From the NCBI GenBank assembly GCA_006176705.1, contig QRFJ01000007.1:655089-719088 (forward strand): a stretch of 64,000 bases of DNA. The letters run 5' to 3'. The DNA comes from Cocos nucifera. Lineage: Eukaryota; Streptophyta; Magnoliopsida; Arecales; Arecaceae. The notes under the pieces are model-generated. The model was not told the origin of the DNA. It was given only the letters and a program-made list of their open reading frames with translations, and did no database searches. Shown piece after piece: positions 37,701-51,192 of the stretch (positions are counted from its first letter, which is position 1; each line of letters begins with the position of its first letter). Position numbers and translations under genes: made by a program.

Positions 37701-40700
37701 TTGGTTAAAAGCTTATCAGACGTTGATAATGCTTTATGATTTACTTGTGTTTAATCCAGAAGTTTTTGATCAAATAATTTTTCAAATTATACAGATACAC
37801 AAGTTGTGCATTAATGAATACTCTTATGTTCAGGGCACCGATGGAATGGGATACCTTGATGGAGCTCGGGTAGGAATTGTGGCTAGACCTTCTGCTGAAT
37901 TTGTTGCTGGGATCCTGGGAACTTGGCTTTGTGGAGGTGTTGCTGTTCCACTTGCACTCAGCTACCCAGAAGCAGAGCTTTTACATGTGATGAATGATTC
38001 GGTTTGTTCTATCACACATTTGTTTACTTATCTTGCCAAATGAGCTTTGTGCTCAAACCTATTTGTGCACTAGGCAAGCATAATTATATGTAGGAAATGA
38101 CAGTAGTTCAATATTCTTCTAGTATTTGCATTTTTTTTCCCTTCATTACATCCAACTTTCAGATGAAGTGGAAGAAATCTTTGGCTTTTTTTATTTTTTA
38201 TTTTTTTATATAGTTCTGGTTTGGGATTCTTGGGGATTATACATGTATTATGTATCTTCTTTAGGCTCAGAGAACTGCTTCCATGATATAGTAAATTGGA
38301 TCCATCATATTCACATCATCCAGTTAAACATTTAATATCCCATTCTTGCAAGAACTCTACCCACATTTTTATGAGAATTTTTGTTGGATTCCTGATGATA
38401 TATGCTGATTTGTTGATTTCTACAATTTTGTCGGAGGATATCTAGCACTTGCACAACCATCTTCCTGGTTGAGTTGTAAATTAAATAGGGTAAGGAACAA
38501 CGATGCTGGGTGAAAATCATATGGAAGGCTAAAGTTTAAAACATATTCCCACCGGTAGTTCATCTCTTCAAAATTGACTATGACACTGCTGGGTTTGGGT
38601 GAAGCTACATATCTATCTGGGGAGCATTCTTCCTAATAAGGGGGGCGGGGGGTATAGAGAGAGAGTTCTATTAGCAGATTCATTAATCCAAGGTATGTTG
38701 TTAACAGGCTCTGTAACCATTACTAACATATACCCCAAAAAAGATTGACTTCTAGAAATTGGCTTGGATTTTTATTTTTTTTATTATTTTAGGCCCATTT
38801 TACATTTAGCCTCCTCCTAGAAGTGAGCAGAGACCGAAAATCTTGTGGGATTATGTAGCGTTCTGCAACTTTGTTGTTCTCTGAGACAAACATTATAAAA
38901 GGGTACCTTGAGTATTACTGAAGTAAAAATAAATTCATATTCTCTGTATGGTATGGTTGAGCCGTTGAGCTGTATGTTTCTTAGTTGTCTTTCTTTGCTT
39001 ATGTGTTCTTGTGGAGTATATAGTGCAATATATATATATGCTGAGATATCCTTGCTTGTAGGACATTTCCATGATTCTGAGCACTCAAGAGCATCAACAA
39101 CTTTTGGAGAATGTGGCTTCTAAATGTTCTGCTTATTTATCTCTTATTCCTGCTGTCACCAGCATGGAGCAGTCAGGTAGTACAGCGGACAATATGGTTG
39201 CCAAGTTGATTGGGGAAATCGAGGATTCAAGAGTTGCTGAAGGTAATCCATGTATGGTTGATTTCTAGCTGTCAAGCCTCTCCTACTCAATCATCAGAAA
39301 ATCATGTCAAAATCTTCTATTAGTAATTAGACCATTTCACCTTTCACAGTTATAAATCATTTGGAAATTAATAGCATACATTATATTTCTCCAAAAGTGA
39401 TATAATGTGAGATTACCCTAATTATTTACCCTAATATATGGTCTTTAACTTTGCATTTGAATGTATGAAGTTTTGATATTTTTTCTACCATGTTTATGTA
39501 ATTATATATATGAAGCCTTTGACAGAAGAAGCGAATCTTATTAGATATAAGCAACTTCATCTAATGTACCCTTATGTTTCATAGGATTAACTATAAATTC
39601 AACTTCATAGCCTCCATTTGTTGGGTGAACTGTTACCCTCATTGATTCATGCCAAATCACAAAATGACGTGCCTTAATAGTTTTTAAATGAAATCAGGCA
39701 TGAATGATACACCAAAAGAACATTTGTGATAGCCTGTCTGTAGTTTCATGACATAGGAAAAAAGAAAATGGTAATTTTATTTGAATCCCTGTATATTTTG
39801 CTTCCATATTACTGGCTATACATGATTTTTACCATGAACGCAATTTTTATTATGCAGGAGATGACCCTGCTCTGATTCTTTATACGAGTGGTACCACTGG
39901 TAAACCAAAAGGTGTTGTACACACACACAAAAGCATAATTTCTCAGGTAAATATCTGGATCCTGCTTGCACTTTGACTTGTTAGGGACCCTAACTTTTCT
40001 TTGTGCCTTTGTGTTTGTTCTGCTTCTTTGTGTTATGCACAGCTTTCTGTCATGTAGAATTGGTATGAATTAGGCTTTGCTTATTTCAGAGGAATGTGAA
40101 TTGCAAATGATTGAATGGTTTTACAAATTTTGTGTGAAAAAAGATGTGCCCTATGATGTTACCCCTGTTTTTGGCTTGCTTTCAGGTCCAAATTCTGACA
40201 GAGGCATGGGAATATACATGTTCGGATCGGCTTCTGCATTGTCTACCTTTACACCATATCCATCAAGAATGCAATTTAATTAGTTGATATAAGGCTAGGT
40301 ACTTAAATTTCTGAAGTAATATATATTAAAATATTTATTGGTTTATGGAAATTATTCATTTTTTTAATAAGTTGGAATCCTTAACCAGTGGTTACATGTG
40401 CATGGTCTCTTCAATGCTTTACTTGCACCTCTTTATGCTGGAGCTGTGGTAATTAATCTGACTTTTTGACAGTCTTTACACAATAACATGGTTTTCTATT
40501 AGAAGATAAATGTTGCTTGGAGATTAGTTCGTTGCAGTTGTTTGAACTATTCTTTCTGGAATTCCTGATTTCTATTAGTCAAACATTTGTTGTGAAGTTA
40601 CATCACAAAATGAAGTTCAGTACATAGGTTTAATCAGATAACGTTTTATGATACAATGTTTTCATCTTGGTTGTCGATGTTCTGCTGGTGTTTATTGCAG

Positions 40701-43700
40701 GTTGAGTTCATGCCAAAGTTTAGTGTTCGTGGTGTGTGGCAGAGTTGGCGTGAATCATACCCAAAAGATGGAAGTATTGCAGATGGTGGTGCTATTACTT
40801 TGTTTACAGGAGTAAGTCCCCATTTTACTAATATATAAGATTTCTATTCCTAGAATGCCAGATGAAATTCTTACCTGTTTCCCTGCCTTAGCTACTGGTT
40901 GCTTCAACTATCGAAACAATCCTAAATTAAGAGATTAAAACATTTTGTAGTCATTAAAGAAGGCCAGAACATAATCGGAAGTCATAAATGGACTGCCTTT
41001 AGATGCAGTAATTGTGCCTTAATACCACAACTGATTACCTCTTCTTAAAGCATTTACTGGCAGTGGACCTGATATCCTTGTAAGGTTCATGATATAAAAA
41101 AGGTTTTTCTCAAATGTTTTAGTTGTGAAAGATAAAATCAAAGTGGTGGTCCTATGGAAATGATGTAATTTCTAACATGTGACTTGTGAGTTCCATTATA
41201 TTCTCTTTGATTTTGCATATTTTACTGTTACTTTAATGGACTTTGTTGACTTTATATTAAATATATATTACCAACTCGATGTTGAATCAATTTGAGAGTT
41301 TCTGAGGTTTTCTAGGTTCCAACGATGTATACTCGACTGCTACAAGGCTATGAAACAATGGACTCACATCTACAAATAGCTTCTGCTTCAGCTGCAAGTA
41401 AATTGCGTCTCATGGTAACTAAGTGATGATCCTCTCGTAACTTCTCAACTAATGTGCCTGTATGAAGCTTGGTACCGTGTAGTGGTTTTAATCTATGTTA
41501 TTTATAATACTTGTTGCATATTGGGATGCCAACAAATTATTATTGCTTTTAAGGATTTAAGGCTAGATTCGAAAAGCTATTTAAGTTGCTTTAGTACTCT
41601 GTTCTATATGATGTGGCTGTACTTCAGTATAGTGACTGATAATTAGACTGTACTATTATATATATAAAAACACATTCTTGCATGTGTAGAAAAGCAGAAG
41701 TAGTAAAGTAAAAGTAAATTAACGGAAGCACGAAAGCAGAAGCATTAGAGCAAAACTTGAGGAAAACTTTATTTTATTGAAGCTTGAACTTGAATACAGC
41801 AAACTTGGGTACAACAGCCTTGGATGAGCTTGGATACAGCAAACTTGGATACAATAGCTAAAAAGAGAGGATGGGATTTTTGAGATACAGGGATTTGGAG
41901 AGGATGGGAGGAGAATTCGTTCTTTTTCAATCTTTTTCGTTCTCCTTCATTCTCTTTCATTCTGCCTTCTTTAACGACCTTTGCCTTTTATAGAGATTTG
42001 CGGACTTCAGTGTTTTTTGATTCCGGGGGAACTTGATTTGATGTTCTTGTCCTTGGTGTACCTTGTGTTTGGAAACCCATGGGTAGAAACCTTGGGTGCT
42101 ACTTGTTTTCAGAAACCATGGGTTCGAAAACCATGGCCTTTTGATGATTTTACTGTTCAGGTGTAAAATCATAGGCTTAAAACTATGGGCTTCTGACGAG
42201 ACCGCCTGTCTCGGTGTAATAGTTTAGTGCTGGCTGTTGGATGACTGGGGTCTCAGTAGAATATGCTTTTGGTGGGGCTTGTGGTAGAGATTTGGTAATG
42301 CATCTTGTGACACATCCGATAGGTTTTCGTCTATAGATGTCCTAGAATTGCAGACGGATTGGAGGCGCCTGTGGAGCTGGTGGAGCTTGAGGAACCGGTG
42401 GAGCTTGTGGAGTTGGTGATGATCCTATTAAGCTGTGGTCTGATTGGATAATGATTAGGCAGTATTGTTGGCCATGCAAGGGGGCACGTCTAACAATCCT
42501 GTAAAATTCATTGTCTTGGCTATTTGAAGAGCTGTTATGTTGTTGGTTTTGAACATTCGATGATATATATATATATTTCAAAATAGGCATCAAAGCTAAC
42601 TGATTATAGTAAGGGTTTTGCTATGGTACCCTTTCAATATATTTATTTGTACAAAAGGAGAGATCTTATCCATTCATGCATCAAGGGTGGAAAGGTGAAT
42701 TCATCAATAACCAATTGACAACTGGTTGCTCTTGTCTTTTTTTTTTTTTCCTTTTGGGAATTTTGATAATAATAAAAATTCCTCAAACTCTCTCTTTTGT
42801 CTCTCTCCCCTCTGGTGATATCATATCTATGGTCCCATTGCCTTTCTAAGCATGATGAGGGCAGGTAGATCCAACATGATCTTTGATTGGGAAGGAGGTG
42901 GGATAGGGGGGAAGCTTGGGGAGGGATTGCACATGGCTGTTGTCTGGATGGTTGGATGGCAGCGGAGGGAGATCAATAGGTAATGGCCATCAGTGGTGGT
43001 GGAGGAAGAGGAGGTGGTTTGGAGAGGTCCTCGGTAATATGCTTCTACAGCCTCCTTGCTGGCATCAGCGGTGGTGAGGAGAAGAGGGGCTTTTCTCAAT
43101 GGAGGTGGTGGCAGTGGCCAGTGGCGGGTTTGGGGAAAGGGTTGGAAGAGAGTCCATGGGAGGGGAGCACCTGACAGCAGCTGAAATTGGTGGAGATTAC
43201 ATATTTGTACATTTGGCAAGGAGGCGTATGGCAGTTCCTTTATAATAAATACCTTAACTATGACCAACAAGTTTTATTCTGTCTATTTGGAATTAAGCTT
43301 TAGTGTCAAGTCGTGTTCCTCTGAAGTTGAGGATATCATTGTACATTTGCAGCCATACTTGAATCTCTTGATTGTGCTGTTCTCTTGGCATAGGCAAGTT
43401 TGCTAGAGGGTTGGTGGGTAGATCGGTAGCCTTCCTTGCTGGTAATGCTGCTTAAGCTTGTCCATTTGGGGAGCTATGCTTTAAGGTTAGACTTGGAAAG
43501 AGTCTAAATGAAGAGGGAAGATGCATGATTTGCTATTGGAGTTTGCATTCATTTTTATAACACAAATTTATAAGTCAAAGAGCCATATTCCATCAAACTG
43601 AATGAATAATAATCTTAACTTATTTGTAGTGAGCTTTCAAGTTGATGCTTTTATTTTGATTCAGTTTGCTATATTGCAACTATCACAAATATTAAACAGT

Positions 43701-46700
43701 GCATGATTGCTTTAATAAATAGTTCAAGAGGAAAAGTTCCTATTTATTTAATTATTTGTATTTTAGTAAAGTTTAATATGAAACAACCCAAATTAAGAGC
43801 TGCTCCTATCATTATTCTGTGTGAAGGTACATAAAGGAACAGGCAATAACCAGTTTTCATTTATTTGAATAATGGAAATCCTTAATTTTTGACGTACAAT
43901 CCTTGTTTTTGTTGTCTGAGGTTTGGTTTATGGATCAAAGTATGATCCATTGCAGTTCAACTTCATGGCACACATTAAGATTCCAAGATTCCCCTAGATC
44001 TGGAAATACTAAAATAGTTTAGACGGGGGAGGAAGAAAGGCAAAGTAGGTTTTCCCTATCTACCAACAGAATTATCCCTTCCCCTTCAAAAGGGCAGGCA
44101 TAGAATTGAAATTGCAGACTTGTCTATAGGACTGGTTTGCTGAAGAAAGAAAGACAAAAGGGGCTTTGTTCAAATGGACTGGCATGGATCTTAACGTTGA
44201 TTAATTCTTGCATTATTTTGTCCTTATCTTCTTTTTCTTTCTAATAATTAGATGTTAGCTTCTATTTTCTTCAATGTAAGAGGGAGCTTACAATAGTATC
44301 TTATGATTGTATATTCTGGAACTATAAGCATGCAACATCTGAAAAGCAACAGCTCGAAGAACCTTGAAAGTCTTAATCTGAATGCTTACTCAAGCTGATA
44401 TTGCTTCGACACCATCTGAATCTCTGTTTTGTAGATCTTCTGTAGCTATATCAGAATTCAGCAGTAATTTTTCTTGAAATTTCAGCTCTTTGAATGTTTT
44501 GTCTTTTGACTTAATTGGAAACAAACCTGATTCATTGTAGTGATAAATGGATAAATTTCATTATTAATGTAAGTATTCCACCCCTAGATGTGTGGGTCTT
44601 CAGCACTTCCATATCCGGTTCTGAAACAGTGGGAAGAAATAACAGGCCATCGTCTTTTGGAGCGCTATGGCATGACTGAGGTCAGTGTCATTGGTTATGC
44701 AATCTGAATTCAAAATTTAACTATTTGGTTATGCTGTTAGATGTACCAAGTTAATACATAACACATGCCTTAACTTGTCCTACATATTTAAACTTGGGTT
44801 GTATATTCTTTACTGCTGACATGATGATTTACAGTTTGTCATGGCATTATCCAATCCTTTGCATAGTATTCGGAAGGGAGGCACAGTTGGCAATCCTCTT
44901 CCTCAAGTAGAGGTATGTTGATTACTTTCTGGGGCATCACTTATTTCAGTTCTCATTCAAAGATCTTCATCATTACAGTTCACAATTGCAGATTATTTGT
45001 CATTCAGTCATGCTTTTTATTTTGTTAACTTAATGCTCTCAACTTTGAAAATTTTTGAGCTTGTAAGTCTTTCATTCTTGCAGTCAGACATTTGGGAGGG
45101 GGTCCTGATTGGTTGGATCCCCTTTTGTTAGAAGCATTAAAATTAGGGAATGAGATGACTGCCTTATCCTGTCGCAGTTTGATTATCAAACCTAGAGCCG
45201 TTTGTGAGTTCTTTTATGTCAACTGTGAAATTGATACCTTTGATGTTGTGGCTGAATCCTTTGTTGGTCATTGACTCTTTTGGTGTTATCTTGATGTGAA
45301 GTAGTTAGATCACGAATTCACCCTGCTCTGTAACATCATTTGAGTAACTTCTTAATGTCTTCCCCCCTCCCTGTACGTTCTTTTGGTTTTACAGTTCCTT
45401 GTTTCTTCTTGACTTATTATTCTCTGCGAAATGTTTTCCTGAATGGTCAGTATATATGATAATTCCAAATCTCTGTTTATTAGCGTGCAACCATCTTTAG
45501 CTACATCTAACATGCTGGATGGTTATTGCATGGAATTTTCAAAGCAACCATTTGTTTCCACTATTAATTAAAATCGTATTCCCTGTTGGATCTTTCAGAT
45601 TCTAGATAATATATCTAAAAAGCTTGATGCTATCTCGTGGATTTGTGTTCAGGTCAAGATTATTCCAGAAGATGGGAGTGGAACTGGAACAACTGAAGTG
45701 GGCGAGCTTTGTGTTAGAAGTCCTTCAATGTTTAAGGAATACTGGAAGCAGCCTAAGGTATTTAGACACACACATGTAATCTTTTGTATTTATCAAGAGG
45801 CACTTCCAGTAGCAGTACTGACACAATGAAGAAAATGCGCACATGACTGTTAAAAGCCAAATAAAATCTGACATCCTTTTACCAAGAAAAAAACATTCAT
45901 CCAGTTCATAGATTTAGATTCCATAGTTTACTTTTACGAACTCAAAGAAAGAATAGAAGATTACAATCCATTAAGCTATTCATGGACTACAAGAAAATTG
46001 GCACCAGAAGCTTATTTCTAAATTCTCTTGGCAAGCACTGAAAGGTTGGTTCTACTTGAGCTTGAAGAGGATGGAGCTGGGTTAGATAAGATGTGCCAGT
46101 GTATGTTGCCGTATCATGTGCATATGATCATAATTGACTATAGCTGTTCTTTCAACGATCCTGCTGAATATCTGGGGATTGTGTTTCTTTCTCTTTGTTG
46201 TATAGTATTTATTAGTTCCCTGGAGATGTATGCAGATCTTGTTCCCTCATGCCGAAAGCTTTCCAGCTTTAGCCGAACTCCTTGATATGGTGCTCTCAAT
46301 TCCTCTCACATCCTTGTTTCATGTGCCACCTGACAGTCAGTAACATCAAACTTATCATTACCTTCCAACAAAGTTCGTTCCTACTACATTCCTGCTACCA
46401 TGTAAGGTTGGAGTTCTGAGGCATTGTTTGCAATAGTGATTTTTGTTGCAGTGCCACTCAGCAGGTGCTCCTTAAGTTGCAAACTGCAATGTATGCCCGA
46501 GGTTGCATACCTTTACTAGATGACAGGAGGTTCTGAATATGAACTTTGGTCGTGTTGTTTCCACATAATTTGTGGTGCTCCAATGGTTATTTAAAGAAAA
46601 AGTTTTGCGAAATCTTGTGTTTTTGTAATAGAACTTTTATTTGGTCATTGTTATGACATTACAGAAATCCTCTGTATTTCTCTTTGTATGATTGCAACCT

Positions 46701-49700
46701 GTGATTGTGGGCTAATTCAATGGAATTAAGAAATTCCAAACTTGTGTAAATTGGAGTTGATTTCAATGATGTGGATTTAGGCTTCGGAATAATAAGTTAT
46801 AGTTTTTTAGGGTTTTTGCTATTTGTATTCACTTTCCTTTTTTTTCTTTTGCCATTTTTGGTTTTAGATAACAAAGGAATCATTTATTGATGGTGGATTT
46901 TTCAAGACTGGTGATACAGTTACAGTGGATGAGGACGGATACTATATAATCTTGGGACGTAAGAAAAATATTATTCTCATGCATTTAACTTCGTCTCCTT
47001 TTTAGTGTTTTACTTCTTTGTAGTTCACATTTCTCCTTGTGGCAACTTGCCTGAGAAAATGGAAGAACAAGGTTTTTACAAATTTGTAGCTGCAATGTCC
47101 TACCAATCTTGATTAGCATATTTATTGAAAAGAATTTGCAATACTATTTTCCAGTATATCACTATCGGTTTTTGTTTTTCAGAGGTGATGACACTGTAAA
47201 CCTGAATTCAAAAGCATTCTGTCAGTGTTCTAGAAGATTATAAGAACCATGTGACTCTTCCTTGTGGATTATTCAACATGGATTGTGCTTAAAATTTATA
47301 CAGTTTGCTCCAAAATGCATGAAATTATATTAAAGCTTTATGTGAAATGAACCAAAAAAAGAAAGGAAAAAAAACAGTGTAGGTTATTCAACCTGTGCCC
47401 TAATTGCTTCATAGTGCATGGGGGTTTAATGATCTAGATAGCCTCTTTGATGTATCCGGAAAGGTAATGATCAGAAGAACTCAAATTACGAAGCTGGAAA
47501 GAGGAAAAGATGGATTTTTTTGTTTTGTATCATCCAATATGATGATCCATTTTTCTTTACTAATCAATATTATTTTTCCATTTTTTTGTTGTGAGATAAA
47601 TTGACATAAAATATGACTGCCAATCGATCAAAGTGTTAGCTTTCCTAATCAAAAGGATTCCTTACCTTCTAAGATTTAAAATCCTACTTTTGCATAATTC
47701 AGAAACATCAAGGATTATCTAAACACTTTCCTTATTGCAGCCTTTAAATACACAAAATAACCTAAAGTCTAACACAGCTTTATTTGTTCTTAATCACATG
47801 AGAATAAGTACTAATGTTGTATTATTTTGCTCAAACACTTTTAAATGTATCTAATTGTTTTTTATAATTCATTAAAGTAAATTTTACAAGATCATGTATA
47901 TAATCATCATAACTCATATGTGCATTTTTTCTTTTTTTTGTTGGGAGGGAGGGGGTGTGTTCACTGTGTAGCAGGTATATTGCATTTGACTATTGTATTA
48001 TGGCATTTGGACCTGCCTATGGTCATTAGTATTCCATAGGTTATTTGGGATCATTTTTACCGATTTATTGGTAATCATTGCCTGACATATGGACATGATC
48101 CATCTTACCATTGTAAATTCAGTTGTTGAAATTATTTGAATCAATAAGCAACACAAGATTGTTCTTAGTTAAAATTTTCTATGCATCCAAAAGGGAGGAA
48201 ACAGAATACTTTTCTTAGTTGAATTTAATGGTGCATGTTCTGCACCAAGAAGGTATAACAAGTGCTCGTTATCAGAAATTCCCTATTCGATAAAGGCCAT
48301 GAGTTAAAAGTTTCTGAGGCATTCTTCCATGAAGCATATCAGGAGCTTTTTATCCACTTTTTTCCCCTTGTTTATTGGGCTGAAGCAGGGCTATGACCCA
48401 TCTTGATTCAGTCTTTGCATGAGTACATCCCACAGCATCAGCTTGAACAAGTAAAACTAGCCGAGGACTATCAGTATCAGTCCATATAAAATCAGAGCCT
48501 CGCCAAATGGCATGGTCAGCCAGCCAGTCCACCTCCTGGTTTCCTTTCTGATATTAGAAGCTTTTTTAATCATATCATAATGGTTCAATCTTATTTATGA
48601 TTTGGATGCTTCCAGACCAACTCAAATGTGGGTCCAGATGTGGTTCATAATGTTAACATTGTAATCAGCGATAAATTTATGATTTTAAGAGATAACCACG
48701 AACATTGGTGCCATGGCATGATTATCAGATTTACAATTTGGAAATGAAGAAATGTGAATTTTTGAGAATTTGGTTCGATGACATGTTCTTGTGATTCTTC
48801 AAAGGATATATTACTATGGGCTTCATTTGCAGGCACAAATGCTGATATCATGAAAGTTGGTGGTTATAAGCTCTCAGCACTAGAGATTGAAGCAGTGCTT
48901 TTAGAGGCAAGTATCTCCCTGTTTTGTACTCCAAATCTTACTTCAAAAGGTAGCCATCATAACATTCAACCTGTATTCCTTTTTGTCACAAATTGTGGAA
49001 TAGATGATTTCAGTAATTTACGTGCAGAAACTCTATTATCATTACAATTGTTAGATATGCATGATTATACTCTTTTTGGCTTTTAGCATTGCCAAGTCTA
49101 ACTGGAAATTTTCATGCTTGATACTTTAGAAATCAACCCAAGGTTTCCTGGAAAAAGATTCTTTTTTCATTATACTTAAAAATGAGCATTGTTATGCTAT
49201 TTTGCAAGATCAGGCTTGCAGATCAGCTTACAGTGGTTGAGATGAATATCGAATTTTAGCAAAATGCATTGTCAGATAACTTGTTCTTATTTGAAGCAAT
49301 ATACTTGCAATGTAAAAAAGAACACATTTGAAATGACAATAACGTCTACAACTTGTGGATACGTAATGAAAAGAATTGGGTCATTCTGAAATTGTCAGAG
49401 ATTTCTTGAGCAGGCCCTTCATATAGTGACCTGACACAATTATGGTGATTCCTGTGCAGCATGAGGTTGTCTCAGAGTGCTGCGTTCTGGGCTTACCTGA
49501 CAAGGACTATGGTGAAGTTGTATGTGCTATAATTGTGCCTCAGGCAGATGCAAAGAGAAGATCAGAGCAAGAACTGAAACCGGCTATTAGCTTAGAGGAA
49601 CTGCAAAGTTGGTCCAAGGAAAAACTAGCTCCATATAAGGTTATTCTTCAGAATATTCCTCATATCTGTTTGCATATCTCTTTGATTTTGCACCTCTGTT

Positions 49701-49955
49701 AGTGCTATGTAGCAGATAAGCCATCACTCATATAAGATCTATTTCTTATTGGTGAATATTTAATTGCAATTTTCAGATTCCATCAAAATTGTTTTTATGG
49801 GATTCCCTTCCTCGAAATGCCATGGGAAAGGTGATATATATTCTGTCAGATTCTCGATTTCTACATCGGCATATCAATTTTCCCTTCCATACAACTCACT
49901 GCATTTTCTATTTCAGGTGAACAAAAAGGAGCTGAAAAAATTACTAGGACTGTGA
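34767..49955 (+). CDS. AAE13: Malonyl-CoA synthetase (malonate-CoA ligase), AAE13-like, with dual-start presequence exon
   Basis: An adenylate-forming enzyme that joins malonate and CoA using ATP. The 17 exons are 34767-34893, 36283-36449, 37834-38001, 39062-39242, 39858-39946, 40186-40255, 40396-40448, 40701-40811, 41316-41414, 44588-44680, 44835-44912, 45653-45757, 46868-46958, 48833-48906, 49460-49639, 49777-49830 and 49917-49955. All junctions are in phase, giving 592 residues. Motifs seen are AELLHVMNDS; P-loop YTSGTTGKPKG at 223-233; LPLHHVHGLFNALLAPLYAG; FTGVPTMYTRL; YGMTE at 382-386; TGDTVTVDEDGYYIILGR; KVGGYKLSALEIE; and the catalytic Lys580 in PRNAMGK. Residues 1-49, rich in Ser and Arg without acidic residues, look like a mitochondrial presequence. 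Met50 would begin a 543-residue cytosolic form, matching the dual targeting known for Arabidopsis AAE13. All core motifs are intact. Introns 6 (AT-AC) and 14 (GC-AG) are non-canonical. The 3.2 kb intron 9 holds inserted sequence. Confidence 0.95.
36451..36751 (+). repeat. Tandem duplication (~150 bp) at the start of AAE13 intron 2
   Basis: The first 149 bases of the intron, starting within the donor (gtaagtttaatttt), are repeated directly at 36601-36751. Similarity is high: shared ttaattttc.tgcacaca, then gatttcttagatgctttcct and tagctctaagttatctgt. The second copy reads aaaatttaat where the donor should be, so no second functional donor was kept. Confidence 0.9.
36815..36912. repeat. Interrupted (CA/TA)n microsatellite in AAE13 intron 2
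   Basis: Alternating acacac, atgcgcgtgcac, tatacgtatac and cacacaca runs over about 100 bp of intron. Open frames predicted across it are products of the repeat. Confidence 0.85.
40256..40395 (+). other. U12-type AT-AC intron in AAE13
   Basis: The intron begins ATATCCATC, close to the U12 donor consensus ATATCCTT. It contains a perfect U12 branch-site word TCCTTAAC at 40378-40385 and ends in AC at 40395, with the branch A about 11-12 bases upstream of the end. Removing it joins CAC C|AT GTG CAT to give HHVHGLF, exactly the family sequence. No usable GT donor exists at the place the protein requires. Length is 140 bp. Confidence 0.9.
41660..42600 (-). mobile_element. Probable inserted retroelement sequence in AAE13 intron 9
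   Basis: Unlike the flanking T-rich intron, this block has a purine-rich start, repeated words (cttggataca, accatggg) and a TATA-like cttttataga near 41985. A minus-strand frame ends in a Pro-rich repeat (PQAPPVPQAPPAPQAPP) at about 42345-42420. It looks like an LTR plus a little internal sequence, but no second LTR, PBS or named domain was found. Assignment to a class is not possible from the sequence alone. Confidence 0.3.
48907..49459 (+). other. GC-AG intron in AAE13
   Basis: The donor reads GAG|GCAAGTATC, an ideal GC-AG donor, with acceptor cctgtgcag ending 49459. The join gives LLLE|HEVVSECCVLGL-type sequence matching the family. No GT at or near this site keeps frame and protein sequence. 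Confidence 0.9.
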
Positions 49956-50910
49956 TGATCTTTCTAGTGTCAGAGTGTGGAGGCCACTATTTTGGTCAGA
50001 TATGCTTGTAAATGAAATATAACTATAAGTAGTTAAATAATTAATTGGCATGAGACGTGAACTTTCAGAATAGAAGCTTCTTCTCCAATCTTTCTTCTAT
50101 ATTAGTAGTTTTTCTGGTTGGACCGGTTCCTGCTTAAATCTCTGCGGGAGCTGGCGTTGACGCAAAACTAGGTTGAAGATTGCAATAAGCTTAGTCAAGG
50201 GAACTTGAACACGAGATACGCTTATTACGATAAGCTTAGTCTAGGTCCCAACCGTATTTTGTGCACAGTGAGAGCAAATACTAGTTTGAGTTTGAGAATC
50301 CATGTAGATCCTTGTGTGAGCTGCAGAAGTCTATGGACAGAATTTAAAGTTAAAATTAGTCGAACTATAGGGAAAAACAGCAGATCTTGATGTGATTCAT
50401 CTTGTTATCTAGGTCAATAGATGTGAAAATAGGTTGGATAATATTCATTCAAATCTATATTTATATTTGAATTTATTGGAATATGGATAGAAATTTAAAC
50501 ATCAAATATCCATATCTATATTCGTCATAAAAAAAATAGAGAAGGATGTGAATAATTAACTATCTGATATATATTCAAATATTCGATTCTATTTATAATT
50601 TTATTTAATTTTATATTATATTCATAAATTTTAAAAAAAAATATAATTATATTAATTTGATTTATCATTTATTTAGTAATATCTTTAATTTTATGATAGT
50701 AAAGTTTAGTTATCCAAATATCTATTTATGGATATAAAGTTTAACATCTTACTAATATTTGGATCTATATTCATCAAATAAAATAAATATAGATATGGGT
50801 ATATTAATTTCTAATCTTTATCTATTTTGGTTTTCAATCTTAAATGTCAATCGTCAGTTGGTTGAGTGAGTGGTTGTACAGAAATTTCTCAGGAATGCCA
50901 ATAAAATATA
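49956..50910. other. AAE13 3' UTR and AT-rich intergenic sequence
   Basis: The 3' UTR probably ends near 50060 (aatgaaatataact). 50420-50830 is AT-rich with repeated tatttatatttgaat and atccatatctatattcg words, apparently a decayed dispersed repeat. No gene was seen. Confidence 0.5.
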
Positions 50911-51192
50911 GGATTTTTTTTGCATATATATTCTCTTAAATATTTAAATTTGCATGAATATTCTTTCAAAATTAATATTTATATGTATATCCTCATAAAA
51001 ATTTATTTTTTACATATATACCTACATCATCTAATGTTGTTAAAAAATTAATAGTTTAAAATTAAAATCACTAAAATATCCTTATGGGTAGATGTGCAAA
51101 AAAAATTTATAAGGATATATATGTAAATAAAAATTTTATAAGGGTATTTGCATAAATTTGAATATTTGGAAGGGTATACATGCAAAAAATTC
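50911..51192. mobile_element. Foldback MITE, copy A
   Basis: The left arm begins GGATTTTTTTTGCATATATA. The right arm, read on the other strand, begins GAATTTTTTGCATGTATACC, and complementarity continues for about 100 bp on each side (aaatttgcatgaatatt, tatcctcataaaaattt). There is no coding capacity. The flanks are TA-rich (atata / taaata), in keeping with a TA-targeting MITE, but the exact duplication cannot be fixed. Confidence 0.75.

Noticed and set aside
40186..40283. GT-AG alternative for AAE13 exon 6, running on to the TAG near 40281
   Set aside because: Reading through gives a stop and loses the conserved HGLFNAL block; the AT-AC splice restores both frame and sequence.
42827..43270. 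147-residue minus-strand Pro/Thr-rich frame in AAE13 intron 9
   Set aside because: Low complexity (ggtggtgg-type sequence), no domain, and it lies within an intron of a well-supported gene.
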